From positions 211,186 to 275,185 of the forward strand of contig JACPAK010000003.1 of assembly GCA_016180845.1 (NCBI GenBank): a stretch of DNA of 64,000 nucleotides. The letters are read 5' to 3'. The notes below the pieces were generated by a model. That model worked only from the letters and a program-made list of their open reading frames with translations. It made no database searches and was not told where the DNA came from. Positions within the stretch are counted from its first letter, which is position 1. Every line of letters begins with the position of its first letter. Positions 50,727 through 59,029 of this stretch are shown here, piece by piece. Position numbers and translations under genes: made by a program. Source of the stretch: Deltaproteobacteria bacterium. Its GTDB lineage: Bacteria; UBA10199; JACPAL01.

Positions 50727-51559
50727 AGGAGTCCTTTCTTACGCATCCACGATTTATCTCCCAAATCTTTGAAAGCAATATCAACGACTCTTTTCGTAAT
50801 CACATGGGTCTCATGCGTATAAGCAGCCAAAAGCGTCAGGTCACAAAGCGCATTGATCAATCGAGGAATCCCACCGGTGTAATGATGAATCTTCTCGAAG
50901 GCATCGGGTTGAAAAACGAGACAACATTTTGGTGCCGCCGCCTTCAACCGATAAAGAATATAATTTTTTGTCTGTTGGACATCGAGGGGAGTCAAGGCAT
51001 AACGTAGCTGTATCCTCTGCCGAAGTTGTCGCAACTCCTGCTGGCCCATCTTCGTCTCCAGCTCTGGCTGGCCAACAAGAATCAATTGAAGAAGTTTGTG
51101 GCTTTCGGTCTCCAGATTGGAGAGGAGTCTGACCATCTCGAGTGCCTCGAGTGAGAGATCTTGGGCCTCATCAATAATCACAACGACTGTCCTCTGCTCC
51201 CTGTCACATCGAAGCAAAAAACTATTGAGCAGAGAAATCTGCTCCTGGATGGAACTCCCCTCCTTGATCTCGAGACCGAAATCCCGATTGATCGCCTGCA
51301 AGAGGTCGAGCGTCGAGAGAAGAGGGTTTAAAACAAGCGAGGTTTCCACGGAACCATTGAGTCGATTTAGAAATTCGCGAATCGAGGTGGTCTTTCCTGT
51401 CCCGACCTCTCCTGTCAGGATCACAAATCCGCGTCTCTTCTGAACCCCGTACACGAGCGTCTGAATCGCCTCCTCATGCTGCGGAGAAAGGTAAAGAAAA
51501 CGGGTGTCGGGAGTGATATCAAAAGGCGGCTCTGAAAATGAAAAAAAATCGAGGTACAC
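50702..51559 (-). CDS. ExeA/MshM-like AAA ATPase
   Basis: 285 residues. Begins MYLDFFSFSEPPFDITPDTRFLYLS, the signature of the ExeA/GspA/MshM family. Walker A GEVGTGKTT, Walker B VVVIIDEAQDLS and LRQRIQLRYALTPL (sensor region) are present. These ATPases help secretins reach the outer membrane across the wall. The peptidoglycan-binding domain of full-length ExeA is absent. The start is GTG at 51559 with AAGGGGGAG upstream. First gene of the second pilus operon. Confidence 0.9.
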   Translation of the reverse strand: MYLDFFSFSEPPFDITPDTRFLYLSPQHEEAIQTLVYGVQKRRGFVILTGEVGTGKTTSIREFLNRLNGSVETSLVLNPLLSTLDLLQAINRDFGLEIKEGSSIQEQISLLNSFLLRCDREQRTVVVIIDEAQDLSLEALEMVRLLSNLETESHKLLQLILVGQPELETKMGQQELRQLRQRIQLRYALTPLDVQQTKNYILYRLKAAAPKCCLVFQPDAFEKIHHYTGGIPRLINALCDLTLLAAYTHETHVITKRVVDIAFKDLGDKSWMRKKGLLCLSSMKR

Positions 51560-51582
51560 GTCTCCCCCTTGAAGTTGCCGGA

Positions 51583-51611
51583 ATTATAGTACTTTTTGGC
51601 TATTTCGGCAA
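51583..51611 (-). promoter_or_regulatory. Sigma-70-type promoter of the second pilus operon
   Basis: On the minus strand, TTGCCG (51611-51606), 17 bases, then TATAAT (51588-51583). The expected start point is near 51576, about 17 bases before the GTG of the ExeA/MshM-like gene. It sits in the 57-bp gap after the last minor pilin gene, so the ATPase-TPR-pilMNOQ-transglycosylase genes can be expressed apart from the pilin genes. Confidence 0.6.
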
Positions 51612-51616
51612 AGGAA

Positions 51617-52396
51617 TTAACAGCTCGAATGAGGACAGGCAGCCAGCGTAAAATGGACCTCCTGGGAGCTTCCATCCCCAAAAAAGAGCTTGAGTCGAAA
51701 GGAGTCTTTCTGCCTCATATCAGGTCTCCCAACCCCCTCTACCTTCCGATAGCGGATCTCCTTCAGTTTGTACCGTTGATTACGTCGCATGCGACCGTCG
51801 ATGAGATCGACAAGCTCTCCGGACTGGATCACCGGGGGCGCATCATAAAGTCGACTATCACTAATGGAACTCAAGCGAACTTTCTCATAACTTTCTCCCC
51901 CATCGGACTCCCACGAAAGGACCATCTTGTCTAAAACAACCTCTTCCCCGCATCGCTTCGTGAGCCAAATCCGCGCAAGCTCGGAACCCCGATCATGGGT
52001 ATGGGACTCTGAGGTATCGATCAGTAAGCAATCCGCCTGTGTCGGGAGAGAGACACTATGAAGGACTTGTGAAGGCCCGGAACGGCTCGTAACCATGACG
52101 CTGGATCCGTCTCTTTCAACATGAAAGCTGCCACGTCCCAATATGGTCTCTGCCACTTCAGGGCTTCGTCCTTCATAAAAACGCTGGAGCGCATATTCGA
52201 TCCCCGCCAGATTGGTAAATGTCGCCTGATCCTGAGAGATGAGATCGGTTCGAACCGTCTGGTTCGTCGAGACAAGACTGACCAGTGTCCAACCCATAAT
52301 CGAAAGGAGGGAGAGGAGAAAAACAATCGCGAGCAGGGATCCTCCCCTCTCCTCACTTTTAATCAGGAGTAAAGGTATAACTTTCGGCACTTCCAT
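51617..52396 (-). CDS. PilX/MshP-like minor pilin 2
   Basis: About 250 residues. A short basic leader ending EERGG is followed by a hydrophobic helix SLLAIVFLLSLLSIMGWTLVSLV, as in PilX, GspK and MshP minor pilins, which lack the usual Glu5. It is a paralog of the 52359 gene: both have L-x-QADC-x-x-(F/I)-D, (V/I)-x-DK-(M/I)-V-x-SW, a YD-x-PPV segment and a C-terminal MGDGS or FGDGS. The start is uncertain, because the ATG at 52396 lies 38 bases inside the upstream gene and adds an unusual leader (MEVPKVIPLLLIK). Last gene of the pilin operon. Confidence 0.75.
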   Translation of the reverse strand: MEVPKVIPLLLIKSEERGGSLLAIVFLLSLLSIMGWTLVSLVSTNQTVRTDLISQDQATFTNLAGIEYALQRFYEGRSPEVAETILGRGSFHVERDGSSVMVTSRSGPSQVLHSVSLPTQADCLLIDTSESHTHDRGSELARIWLTKRCGEEVVLDKMVLSWESDGGESYEKVRLSSISDSRLYDAPPVIQSGELVDLIDGRMRRNQRYKLKEIRYRKVEGVGRPDMRQKDSFRLKLFFGDGSSQEVHFTLAACPHSSC

Positions 52397-53057
52397 CCCC
52401 CATCATGAAATTGATCGTGAAGGTTTTCCCCTCCATATTGTTCGTAAACCTCATTTCATTCACATTATTCATATTGTTTCCCGTCATGATGTAATCGGCG
52501 AGTTCCGTGGTCTGTCCCGAAAGGACCGGGGGCTCATCATAGACGGTTTGGCTTTCGATCCGAATCTTTCTGAGTCCCTCAGAACCAGGATTTGTCCAGG
52601 AGGCAACAATCTTGTCGATCACAGCCTGTTCCAGACAGATTTTTTCGAATTGAATATGTTGAAGATTTTGCCCATCATTATTCAGATCAACATCCGTAAG
52701 ATCGAACTCCGTGCAATCCGCCTGAGAGGGACTCGTCACACTGTGAACGACCTGGGAGGTATTGTAAACTCCGGTCACCGTAACGACACGCCCCTCGCGG
52801 GCAATCGTGAAAGTGCCCCCTCCAAAGCCCATACCGGGAGAGACGACCACCGGACTGACACCTTCATAAATTTTACGCATCGCATATTCCAAACCTGCCT
52901 GAGTCACATAAAAGGCGCGGTCATAAAGGAGTTGATCGGCATGAATCGACTGCGTGGTCATCACGAGGGAAGCGATCGCAAATCCAAAAAGAGACAGGAG
53001 CACGATCAATCCGGCTGCGAAAAGTGACGAGAACCCTCTTTTATCTGAAATTCTCAT
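52359..53057 (-). CDS. PilX/MshP-like minor pilin 1
   Basis: 232 residues. Leader MRISDKRG, cleavage before FSSLFAAGLIVLLSLFGFAIASLV, no Glu5. FYVTQAGLEYAMRKIYEG is typical of PilX/MshP-like proteins. Two Cys (QADC and ICLE) are conserved in the paralog at 51617 and may form a disulfide. It overlaps the upstream PilW-like gene by 17 bases. Probably part of the pilus tip or priming complex. Confidence 0.8.
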   Translation of the reverse strand: MRISDKRGFSSLFAAGLIVLLSLFGFAIASLVMTTQSIHADQLLYDRAFYVTQAGLEYAMRKIYEGVSPVVVSPGMGFGGGTFTIAREGRVVTVTGVYNTSQVVHSVTSPSQADCTEFDLTDVDLNNDGQNLQHIQFEKICLEQAVIDKIVASWTNPGSEGLRKIRIESQTVYDEPPVLSGQTTELADYIMTGNNMNNVNEMRFTNNMEGKTFTINFMMGDGSAESYTFTPD

Positions 53058-53532
53058 AGATATAATTCCTTGGGAATATATCCGTTCTCAAATCGAGTGT
53101 CCCGGAGCCACGTTCTGTCTGCAACGTCATATCGATGTGGATCCTGCGAACCTGAGGGGCCGCGGAGGTTTCATTGCCGTTACTCTGGTAATAGGTCATT
53201 CGCAAATTCTGAATCCCCGAGGCGAGGATATCGTTCCCCTGACGAAGATCGGTTCCGTCGAGACGAAACTCCACGGGGCTCAACGTTTCATCCAGGAAAA
53301 CAACACGATCCGGAGAGGCGACCTGAACCTCCTTGAGAAGCTCTAGCTCCTTCTGAACCCGCGTCATCGCGAGACGGGCCTGCTGGACAACATCAGTTCT
53401 GTCGGTCACAAACCGGAAGGCATCGACACCACGTCCCATGAGGACACCAGAAACAACGACGATAATTCCCAAAAGGGTCATCGCCAGAATGAGCTCGATT
53501 AACGTAAAACCTTTTGAATTTATTCGTTCCAT
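53041..53532 (-). CDS. PilW/MshO-like minor pilin
   Basis: 163 residues. Class-III leader MERINSKG, cleaved before FTLIELILAMTLLGIIVVVSG, with Glu5. The body has the PilW-like start RTDVVQQARLAMTRVQKELELL and short beta strands. The size and place between the PilV-like and PilX-like genes fit MshO or PilW. Overlaps both neighbours by 13-17 bases. Confidence 0.85.
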   Translation of the reverse strand: MERINSKGFTLIELILAMTLLGIIVVVSGVLMGRGVDAFRFVTDRTDVVQQARLAMTRVQKELELLKEVQVASPDRVVFLDETLSPVEFRLDGTDLRQGNDILASGIQNLRMTYYQSNGNETSAAPQVRRIHIDMTLQTERGSGTLDLRTDIFPRNYIYENFR

Positions 53533-53930
53533 TTTGTCAGGAGGGTTTCAAGCATTACGACCCTCCCCCCCTCCCAGGAAACGGTGACCGCGACTCTCTT
53601 GTAGCCACTTCCGTTACGATCCAGATTGAAGTTGTCCGACTCGACCTCTCGAATGGAAATTGTTCTTGAAAAGGGGGCGAAGGAACCGCTGAAGCTTTCG
53701 ATCATCGGGTAATTCGCCGTCGTCACGTAATCATAACCATTCATCTTCTTATCGAAGAGAATCCGCTCGATCCTCTCTCGCGCAAGCTCTGTCGCCTGAA
53801 GCGTCCGATCGGTGTCAACAGACGTACTGACCGTCCCCTGAAAAAGATTCATGATCCCGAAGAGGCCGATACCGATGATCAAAATTGCCAAAACAGTTTC
53901 GATAAAAGTAAATCCTGTTTCACGTCTCAT
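53520..53930 (-). CDS. PilV/MshD-like minor pilin
   Basis: 136 residues. Leader MRRETG, then FTFIETVLAILIIGIGLFGIMNLF with Glu5, and TLQATELARERIERILFDKK, a common PilV signature. It is linked to the upstream GspH-like gene by an ATGA overlap and overlaps the PilW-like gene by 13 bases. Corresponds to MshD in the MSHA gene set. Confidence 0.85.
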   Translation of the reverse strand: MRRETGFTFIETVLAILIIGIGLFGIMNLFQGTVSTSVDTDRTLQATELARERIERILFDKKMNGYDYVTTANYPMIESFSGSFAPFSRTISIREVESDNFNLDRNGSGYKRVAVTVSWEGGRVVMLETLLTKWNE

Positions 53931-54370
53931 GGAATAGTCACCCTGCCTGTGTTGGCACCGATCTGAATCATTTTTGTTGCCACCCCATTCTGGATGACGA
54001 CATTCCCCCCGGCACCGATCGTCGGCTGACCGATTAAATCAAATTCAACCTGATAATCATTCGTGACAAATGTCTGGTAAAATCGATCCAGGTCTTCGGA
54101 AAAACTGGTCCTTGTCAGTGGATCGGTAATCGGAGTCGCCGGTGAACCTTGATAGAGGATGTAGGATCCCCCCGCTGTAAAAAGAATCCCGTGGGGAACC
54201 CCACGGGACATCGCAAGAGATTGCGCATAGAGGATATCGGAACGAATCTTCCTCGCTGCGGCATCAAGCCCGGCAGGCGACAGGTTAAGACGCGGAACGG
54301 CGGTGATCACAAGAACCGCAAGGATCGCAATAACAAAAATCACCTCGAGAAGGGTAAATCCTCTCCCCAC
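53927..54370 (-). CDS. FimT/GspH/MshC-like minor pilin
   Basis: 147 residues. Very short leader MGRG, then FTLLEVIFVIAILAVLVITAVPRLNL with Glu5. The body includes AARKIRSDILYAQSLAMSRGVPHGI, the pattern of FimT/GspH-type pseudopilins and of MshC. It follows the main pilin gene by 27 bases. Confidence 0.85.
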   Translation of the reverse strand: MGRGFTLLEVIFVIAILAVLVITAVPRLNLSPAGLDAAARKIRSDILYAQSLAMSRGVPHGILFTAGGSYILYQGSPATPITDPLTRTSFSEDLDRFYQTFVTNDYQVEFDLIGQPTIGAGGNVVIQNGVATKMIQIGANTGRVTIP

Positions 54371-54397
54371 TCACACCGCCTCCTTTATGAACACGCT

Positions 54398-54781
54398 TTA
54401 CTGAAACGTGCCGGTTGCTGGATTGTAGGTGTAGTTTGTGGTCGCTGCCCCATCATTATGGGTGTAGACCAAACCTGCCTTGGTCCAGCTGCCGTCAGTG
54501 AGCGCCTGATCGAGCACAGTCCCGAAACAGGTGGCACAGGCCCCATCCGCCTGGGCATCGAGCGTCGTCGGATAATTTCCCGGTCCCCCTGTCACGAGAT
54601 CATTGGCACGCCATAGGGCAACACCGGATCGAACACTCGCCACCACCCCATCTCGAGAGGCCTGACGTGCCTGCGTCCCCATGTTAAAAAATCTGGGGAG
54701 CGCTACCACTGCCAGGATCCCAAGCAGGGTAATCACGAGGATCAGTTCGATCATGGTGAAACCCTTTTCTCCTCGCCTCAT
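54398..54781 (-). CDS. Major type IV pilin (MSHA/PilE-like)
   Basis: 127 residues. Leader MRRGEKG, cleavage before FTMIELILVITLLGILAVVALPRFF with Glu5. A single short globular domain follows, with CATC (two Cys) and a C-terminal YTYNPATGTFQ like the end of MshA-type pilins. The gene has the strongest ribosome site of the locus (GGAGGG, 5 bases before ATG) and its own promoter, which fits a highly made subunit. Confidence 0.88.
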   Translation of the reverse strand: MRRGEKGFTMIELILVITLLGILAVVALPRFFNMGTQARQASRDGVVASVRSGVALWRANDLVTGGPGNYPTTLDAQADGACATCFGTVLDQALTDGSWTKAGLVYTHNDGAATTNYTYNPATGTFQ

Positions 54782-54820
54782 ACGTCCCTCCTTTCAAACA
54801 ATTTATCTTATTAATTGACC

Positions 54821-54849
54821 ATAATATATGCCTTTTTCTAATGTTTGAA
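54821..54849 (-). promoter_or_regulatory. Promoter of the pilin gene
   Basis: On the minus strand, TTCAAA (54849-54844), 17 bases, TATTAT (54826-54821), in an AT-rich gap between pilC and the pilin gene. The leader would be about 33 bases and end with GGAGGGACGT before ATG. No sigma-54 site is seen here, unlike pilin promoters of many Pseudomonadota. Confidence 0.5.
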
Positions 54850-54874
54850 AACTAATATTTTAAAGATGATAATA

Positions 54875-56098
54875 TCAGTGGGTTCCAGTTGCGAATGTCG
54901 TCATATTCCAGATCGGCAGGAAGATCGCGAGGGCAAAAAGCCCAACCATTCCAAATATTAAGAAAAGGAGAATCGGCTCCAGCAGGGTCGAAAGATTTTT
55001 GATGGTATGTCCCACCTCCATATCATAATGGGAACCGACACTATCCATCATCTCATCCAGGGCCCCTGATTTTTCACCCGCCGCTACTGCTTCCTCGATG
55101 ACAGGGGTGAAAAAACGACACTGCTGCATCCCCTCCGAAAGACTCCTCCCCCGCGTCACCTCGAGCCGGAGTTGATCGACATCACGTTGAAAGGCGCCAT
55201 TTTCAATCGTTCCTCCTGTAATCTCCAAGGCACGTGTAATCGGCAGACCACTCTTATAAAGGGAGGAGAGGATGTGACAAAACCGCGCATTGGCCACCCG
55301 AAGATTGAGTGGTCCAAAAACAGGAAGCTTGAAGGCCAACTCCCCCAGCCTCATCTTCCCGCGCAAGGTCGCCTTGTATCTCCTGTACAGAAAAAGAAAA
55401 AGGAGACCTGCCGCCAGAAGGAGAAACCACCAATGGACAAAGAAATAACTCATCTTCATCAGAATGACAGTTGGCAGAGGGAGGGCCGCCTTATAATTAG
55501 CATAAAAGGCAGCGAATTTCGGAACGACAACAATCATCAACACCGTGATTGCCAACATAAGCGTGGCAATCACAATCTTCGGATAAAGGGTCGCCGACTT
55601 CACGGCGCTCCGGATACCGATCTCTTTTTCCAGGAGATCTCCCAGATGTTTTAAGGTCTCATCCAGGATCCCGGCCTCCTCACCTGCAGCCAGCATATTG
55701 ACATACAGTTCACGAAAGACTTCCGGAAATTTAGAAAAGGCCTGAGCCAAGGTCGAGCCACTCGCCACTGCAGATCGAATTCCCTGGAGCACCTCGACCA
55801 TTTTCTTGTTACGCGACTGTCGCAAGAGGGCTGAAAAAATCGAGTCCATTCCCAACCCCGCCTTGAAAAGGGTCTGAAACTGGCGCGTGAAGACAAGCAG
55901 CTCTTCCGATCGAATCCGTCTTGAAAAAATCCGTGAAAGAGAGGGGAGACGGAAACCTTTGACGACCTTCCTCACACGAAGCGGAATCAACCCCTGGTTG
56001 GAAAGATGGCTCATGAGGGCATCTTCTGCATTCGCCTCAAGCTCACCGGTAATCAGCATCCCTGCAGGATCTCGAGCCCGGTAGGAAAAAAGAGGCAT
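54875..56098 (-). CDS. pilC: Type IV pilus platform protein PilC (MshG-like)
   Basis: 407 residues of the GspF/PilC family. Begins MPLFSYRARDPAG, has two T2SSF domains with LLVFTRQFQTLFKAGLGMD and ANARFCHILSSLYKSGLPITRALEI, and three membrane segments (VIATLMLAITVLMIVVVPKF, WWFLLLAAGLLFLFLYRR, LEPILLFLIFGMVGLFALAIFLP). It is the inner-membrane platform turned by PilB. 7 bases after pilB. Confidence 0.95.
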   Translation of the reverse strand: MPLFSYRARDPAGMLITGELEANAEDALMSHLSNQGLIPLRVRKVVKGFRLPSLSRIFSRRIRSEELLVFTRQFQTLFKAGLGMDSIFSALLRQSRNKKMVEVLQGIRSAVASGSTLAQAFSKFPEVFRELYVNMLAAGEEAGILDETLKHLGDLLEKEIGIRSAVKSATLYPKIVIATLMLAITVLMIVVVPKFAAFYANYKAALPLPTVILMKMSYFFVHWWFLLLAAGLLFLFLYRRYKATLRGKMRLGELAFKLPVFGPLNLRVANARFCHILSSLYKSGLPITRALEITGGTIENGAFQRDVDQLRLEVTRGRSLSEGMQQCRFFTPVIEEAVAAGEKSGALDEMMDSVGSHYDMEVGHTIKNLSTLLEPILLFLIFGMVGLFALAIFLPIWNMTTFATGTH

Positions 56099-56105
56099 AA
56101 GAAAA

Positions 56106-57809
56106 TCAGTCCTCCTGCTGCGTGACTCTTAAAACCTCCTCGATCGTTGTCATACCCGCTTCCACTTTATCAAACCCGTCTTCCAGCATTGTCTTCACCC
56201 CGATTTTCCGGAACGATTCTTCGATCTTTGACTCATTCATCCCCTCATCGATCATGACCCTCACCGCCCCCCGAATAGGGGCGAGCTCAAAGATCCCGAT
56301 CCGACCCGAAAAACCTGAGAGACGGCATTTGGTACAGCCACGCCCGCGATAAAACTTTTTCACGACCCCAATAATCGGCTCAACGCTGGCCAACTGAGGA
56401 GGAGCACACTCCTCGCGACATTGTGGACAGATGCGACGGACAAGCCTCTGGGCCATAACCCCCACAAGGGCAGAGGAAAGTAAAAAAGGCTCGACACCCA
56501 AGTCGAGAAGTCGACTCACAGCACCCGCCGTGGTGTTGGTATGAAGTGTCGACAAGACCATATGACCGGTGTTCGCCGCCCTCACGGCAATTTCTGCCGT
56601 TTCACGATCCCGAATCTCACCGAGCATGATGATGTCAGGATCTTGCCTCAAGATCGCACGAAGGGCCGAGGCAAAGGTAATCCCCGCCTTGGGATTAATC
56701 TGGGCCTGGCTGACACCGGCAATCTCTCTCTCCACAGGGTCTTCAATCGAAACAATATTTTTTTCCGGAGAATTCAGACGTTCTAGAGCGGCATAGAGCG
56801 TCGTTGATTTCCCGGAGCCGGTCGGACCGGTCACCAGAAAGATCCCATGAGGAACCCCACAAAGTTCCGAAAAAATTTTCCGTTCACTTTCGGAAAAGCC
56901 AAGATCTTCGATCGATAAACCACCTCCTGTTGAAAGAATCCGAAGGACCGCCTTTTCTCCGTGAAGGGTCGGGTAGGTCGAAACCCGGACATCGACCGGT
57001 TTGCCACCGATTTTTAATCGCAATCTGCCGTCCTGCGGCTGTCTTCGTTCGGCAATGTCCATGCCGGAAATAATTTTAATACGCGAAATAATCGGAAGAT
57101 GCATTTCGCTCGCAAGAATCTGTCTTTCTTCCAGGAGCCCATCAACCCGATATCGGACATGAACCCCTGTCCGTCTCGGTTCAATATGGATATCCGATGC
57201 CCCTTCCTGGGAGGCCCTGACAATAATCTCATTGGTCAATTGGACCACCTTGGGACCTGTGGCAATCTCCTCAAGCCTTCTTCCTTCATGCATCGATGTC
57301 ATTTGTTCATCAGAGCTGACAGACTCCACAAGCTCCAAAGAAACCTCGGACAGGGATCGCTTCAAACTATACGTTTTTTGAATCGCCTCATCGATTTCAT
57401 AGGAGGAGGCAAGGACCGCACGAATCTTGCAACCTAATGTCTGACGCAGATCCTCAACGGCATGGAGATTCAAGGGATCCGACATCGCCACAACAACTTC
57501 CTTGTCTTCCTTTCTTAAGGGGATCAATCGATGCCGTCTCGCCACCGAAAGCGGGACCTTGTGCACCAGATCCCGATCGATCACATATTTTTTGAGGGAC
57601 ACATAGGGGATTGAAAGGTACTGGGCCAAAAAGTTTAAAAAGTCAGGCTCACTGACAAATCCTTTTCGAATAAGGATATCCGAAATATCTTCTCCCATAG
57701 TCTCATGACTGACTCGGGCCACGGCAAGCTGATCGGGACTGATCAACCCCTCCTTCACCATCTCCGTCGTGAGACGCTCCATAAGCTGGGGGTTCAATGT
57801 CATCGTCAT
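56106..57809 (-). CDS. pilB: Type IV pilus extension ATPase PilB (MshE-like)
   Basis: 567 residues. N-terminal MshEN/T2SSE-N-like region (about 10-145), then the ATPase: Walker A GPTGSGKS (328-335), Asp box SIEDPVE, Walker B IIMLGEIRDRET (about 393-404), His box STLHTNTT, and zinc cysteines C461, C464, C492, C495. The repeat ETMGEDISDILIRKGFVSEPDFLNFLAQ (36-63) follows the c-di-GMP-binding MshEN pattern but lacks the leading Arg. The ATG at 57809 falls at the expected transcription start of a good promoter, so the RNA may be leaderless; an ATG at 57782 (Met10) is an alternative. Drives pilin assembly. Confidence 0.95.
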   Translation of the reverse strand: MTMTLNPQLMERLTTEMVKEGLISPDQLAVARVSHETMGEDISDILIRKGFVSEPDFLNFLAQYLSIPYVSLKKYVIDRDLVHKVPLSVARRHRLIPLRKEDKEVVVAMSDPLNLHAVEDLRQTLGCKIRAVLASSYEIDEAIQKTYSLKRSLSEVSLELVESVSSDEQMTSMHEGRRLEEIATGPKVVQLTNEIIVRASQEGASDIHIEPRRTGVHVRYRVDGLLEERQILASEMHLPIISRIKIISGMDIAERRQPQDGRLRLKIGGKPVDVRVSTYPTLHGEKAVLRILSTGGGLSIEDLGFSESERKIFSELCGVPHGIFLVTGPTGSGKSTTLYAALERLNSPEKNIVSIEDPVEREIAGVSQAQINPKAGITFASALRAILRQDPDIIMLGEIRDRETAEIAVRAANTGHMVLSTLHTNTTAGAVSRLLDLGVEPFLLSSALVGVMAQRLVRRICPQCREECAPPQLASVEPIIGVVKKFYRGRGCTKCRLSGFSGRIGIFELAPIRGAVRVMIDEGMNESKIEESFRKIGVKTMLEDGFDKVEAGMTTIEEVLRVTQQED

Positions 57810-57815
57810 GCCGCC

Positions 57816-57844
57816 ATTATAGCCGATTTCATCCCTGTCATCAA
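57816..57844 (-). promoter_or_regulatory. Sigma-70-type promoter of pilB
   Basis: On the minus strand, TTGATG (57844-57839), 17 bases, TATAAT (57821-57816). The start point would be near 57809, the A of the pilB ATG. Either translation is leaderless or it starts at a later Met. Confidence 0.6.
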
Positions 57845-57877
57845 TTTTTGATTTTAAATGTAATTAATTGTGATAGC

Positions 57878-57894
57878 ATCTATTAGTAATAGAT
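57878..57894. promoter_or_regulatory. Perfect palindrome at the pilT start codon
   Basis: ATCTATTAGTAATAGAT is an 8+1+8 perfect inverted repeat whose last two bases are the first two of the pilT ATG (57893). It lies in the 83-bp gap between divergent pilB and pilT. A weak promoter TTGATT-N17-TGATAG may precede it. It could be a protein site or an RNA hairpin that hides the start codon. Confidence 0.45.
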
Positions 57895-58981
57895 GATTAA
57901 TAATCTTATCAAAATGATAATAGAAAAGGGGGCTTCGGACCTCCATCTTGTTGCTGGCGCCCCCCCACAGGCCAGAATCGATGGGAAAATCAGCCCCTTA
58001 CCAGCCCCTCCCCTCACGCCTGAATCGGTCAAGGAGCTCTGTTTTAGTGTCCTCTCCCCGGAGCAAAAGGCAACATTCGAAGTACGACATGAATGCGATC
58101 TGGCAATCGAATTTGAGGGGCTCGGCCGATTTCGCGTCAACATCTATATGCAGAAGGGCTCAGTCGCTGGCGCCTTCCGGCCGATCCCAACAAATATCCC
58201 AACGGCAGATTCCCTCGGAATCCCCCCAGTGGTTCAAAAATTGTATGACCTGCCAAGGGGGCTTGTCCTTGTAACCGGCCCAACAGGATCCGGAAAGTCG
58301 ACAACGCTTGCCTCACTGATTCACAAAATCAACCTGGAACGAGAGGTCCATATCATTACGATCGAGGACCCGATCGAGTTCGTCCATTTCCACAAAAAAT
58401 CAGTCATCAGTCAGCGAGAGATCGGAAAGGATTCGGCGACGTTTCAGGATGCCTTGAAATATGTCTTGAGACAAGATCCCGACGTGATCCTGATCGGAGA
58501 GATGCGGGACCTCGAAACAATCTCCGCTGCGATTACCAGCTCAGAAACAGGACATCTCGTCTTCGCGACCCTTCATACCAATTCGACTGTCCAGACAATC
58601 AATCGGATTATCGATGTCTTCCCCCCTCATCAACAGGCACAGATTCGAACCCAACTCTCCTTTGTCCTCGAAGGGGTCATCTGCCAACAACTGATCCCAA
58701 AAGTCGATGGCGGTCGCGCCCTCGCCATGGAAATCATGATTCCGAACATGGCGATCCGCAATTTGATCCGTGAAAACAAGCTGCACCAAATTCCTGCACA
58801 AATGCAGGTCGGGCAAGAGGGGACAGAGATGCAGACCCTCAATCAGTCGCTCGCTGAACTGGTTCAGAAGAAGATCGTCACTTTCGAGGTGGCCCTCGCC
58901 CATGCCTCGGATATCGAAGAGTTTAAAAAACTCGCGAAACCGTCTCGCCCCACAAAGATATCCGCAGTCCCATCACGCTAG
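57893..58981 (+). CDS. pilT: Type IV pilus retraction ATPase PilT
   Basis: 362 residues with all PilT marks: KGASDLHLVAGAPPQARIDG, Walker A GPTGSGKS (129-136), Asp box TIEDPIE, Walker B VILIGEMRDLET (198-209), His box FATLHTN and AIRNLIRE (287-294), needed for retraction. The ATG at 57893 has no clear ribosome site; a palindrome covers it. Disassembles the pilus fibre. Divergent from pilB. Confidence 0.96.
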   Translation: MINNLIKMIIEKGASDLHLVAGAPPQARIDGKISPLPAPPLTPESVKELCFSVLSPEQKATFEVRHECDLAIEFEGLGRFRVNIYMQKGSVAGAFRPIPTNIPTADSLGIPPVVQKLYDLPRGLVLVTGPTGSGKSTTLASLIHKINLEREVHIITIEDPIEFVHFHKKSVISQREIGKDSATFQDALKYVLRQDPDVILIGEMRDLETISAAITSSETGHLVFATLHTNSTVQTINRIIDVFPPHQQAQIRTQLSFVLEGVICQQLIPKVDGGRALAMEIMIPNMAIRNLIRENKLHQIPAQMQVGQEGTEMQTLNQSLAELVQKKIVTFEVALAHASDIEEFKKLAKPSRPTKISAVPSR

Positions 58982-59029
58982 AAGATTTTTCATTGCTCGA
59001 ATCTGACACTCTTGATATCCTCACTGGCA

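Noticed and set aside
52239..53027. 262-codon plus-strand ORF opposite the PilX-like genes
   Set aside because: It is a shadow of two overlapping minor pilin genes with clear pilin leaders on the other strand.
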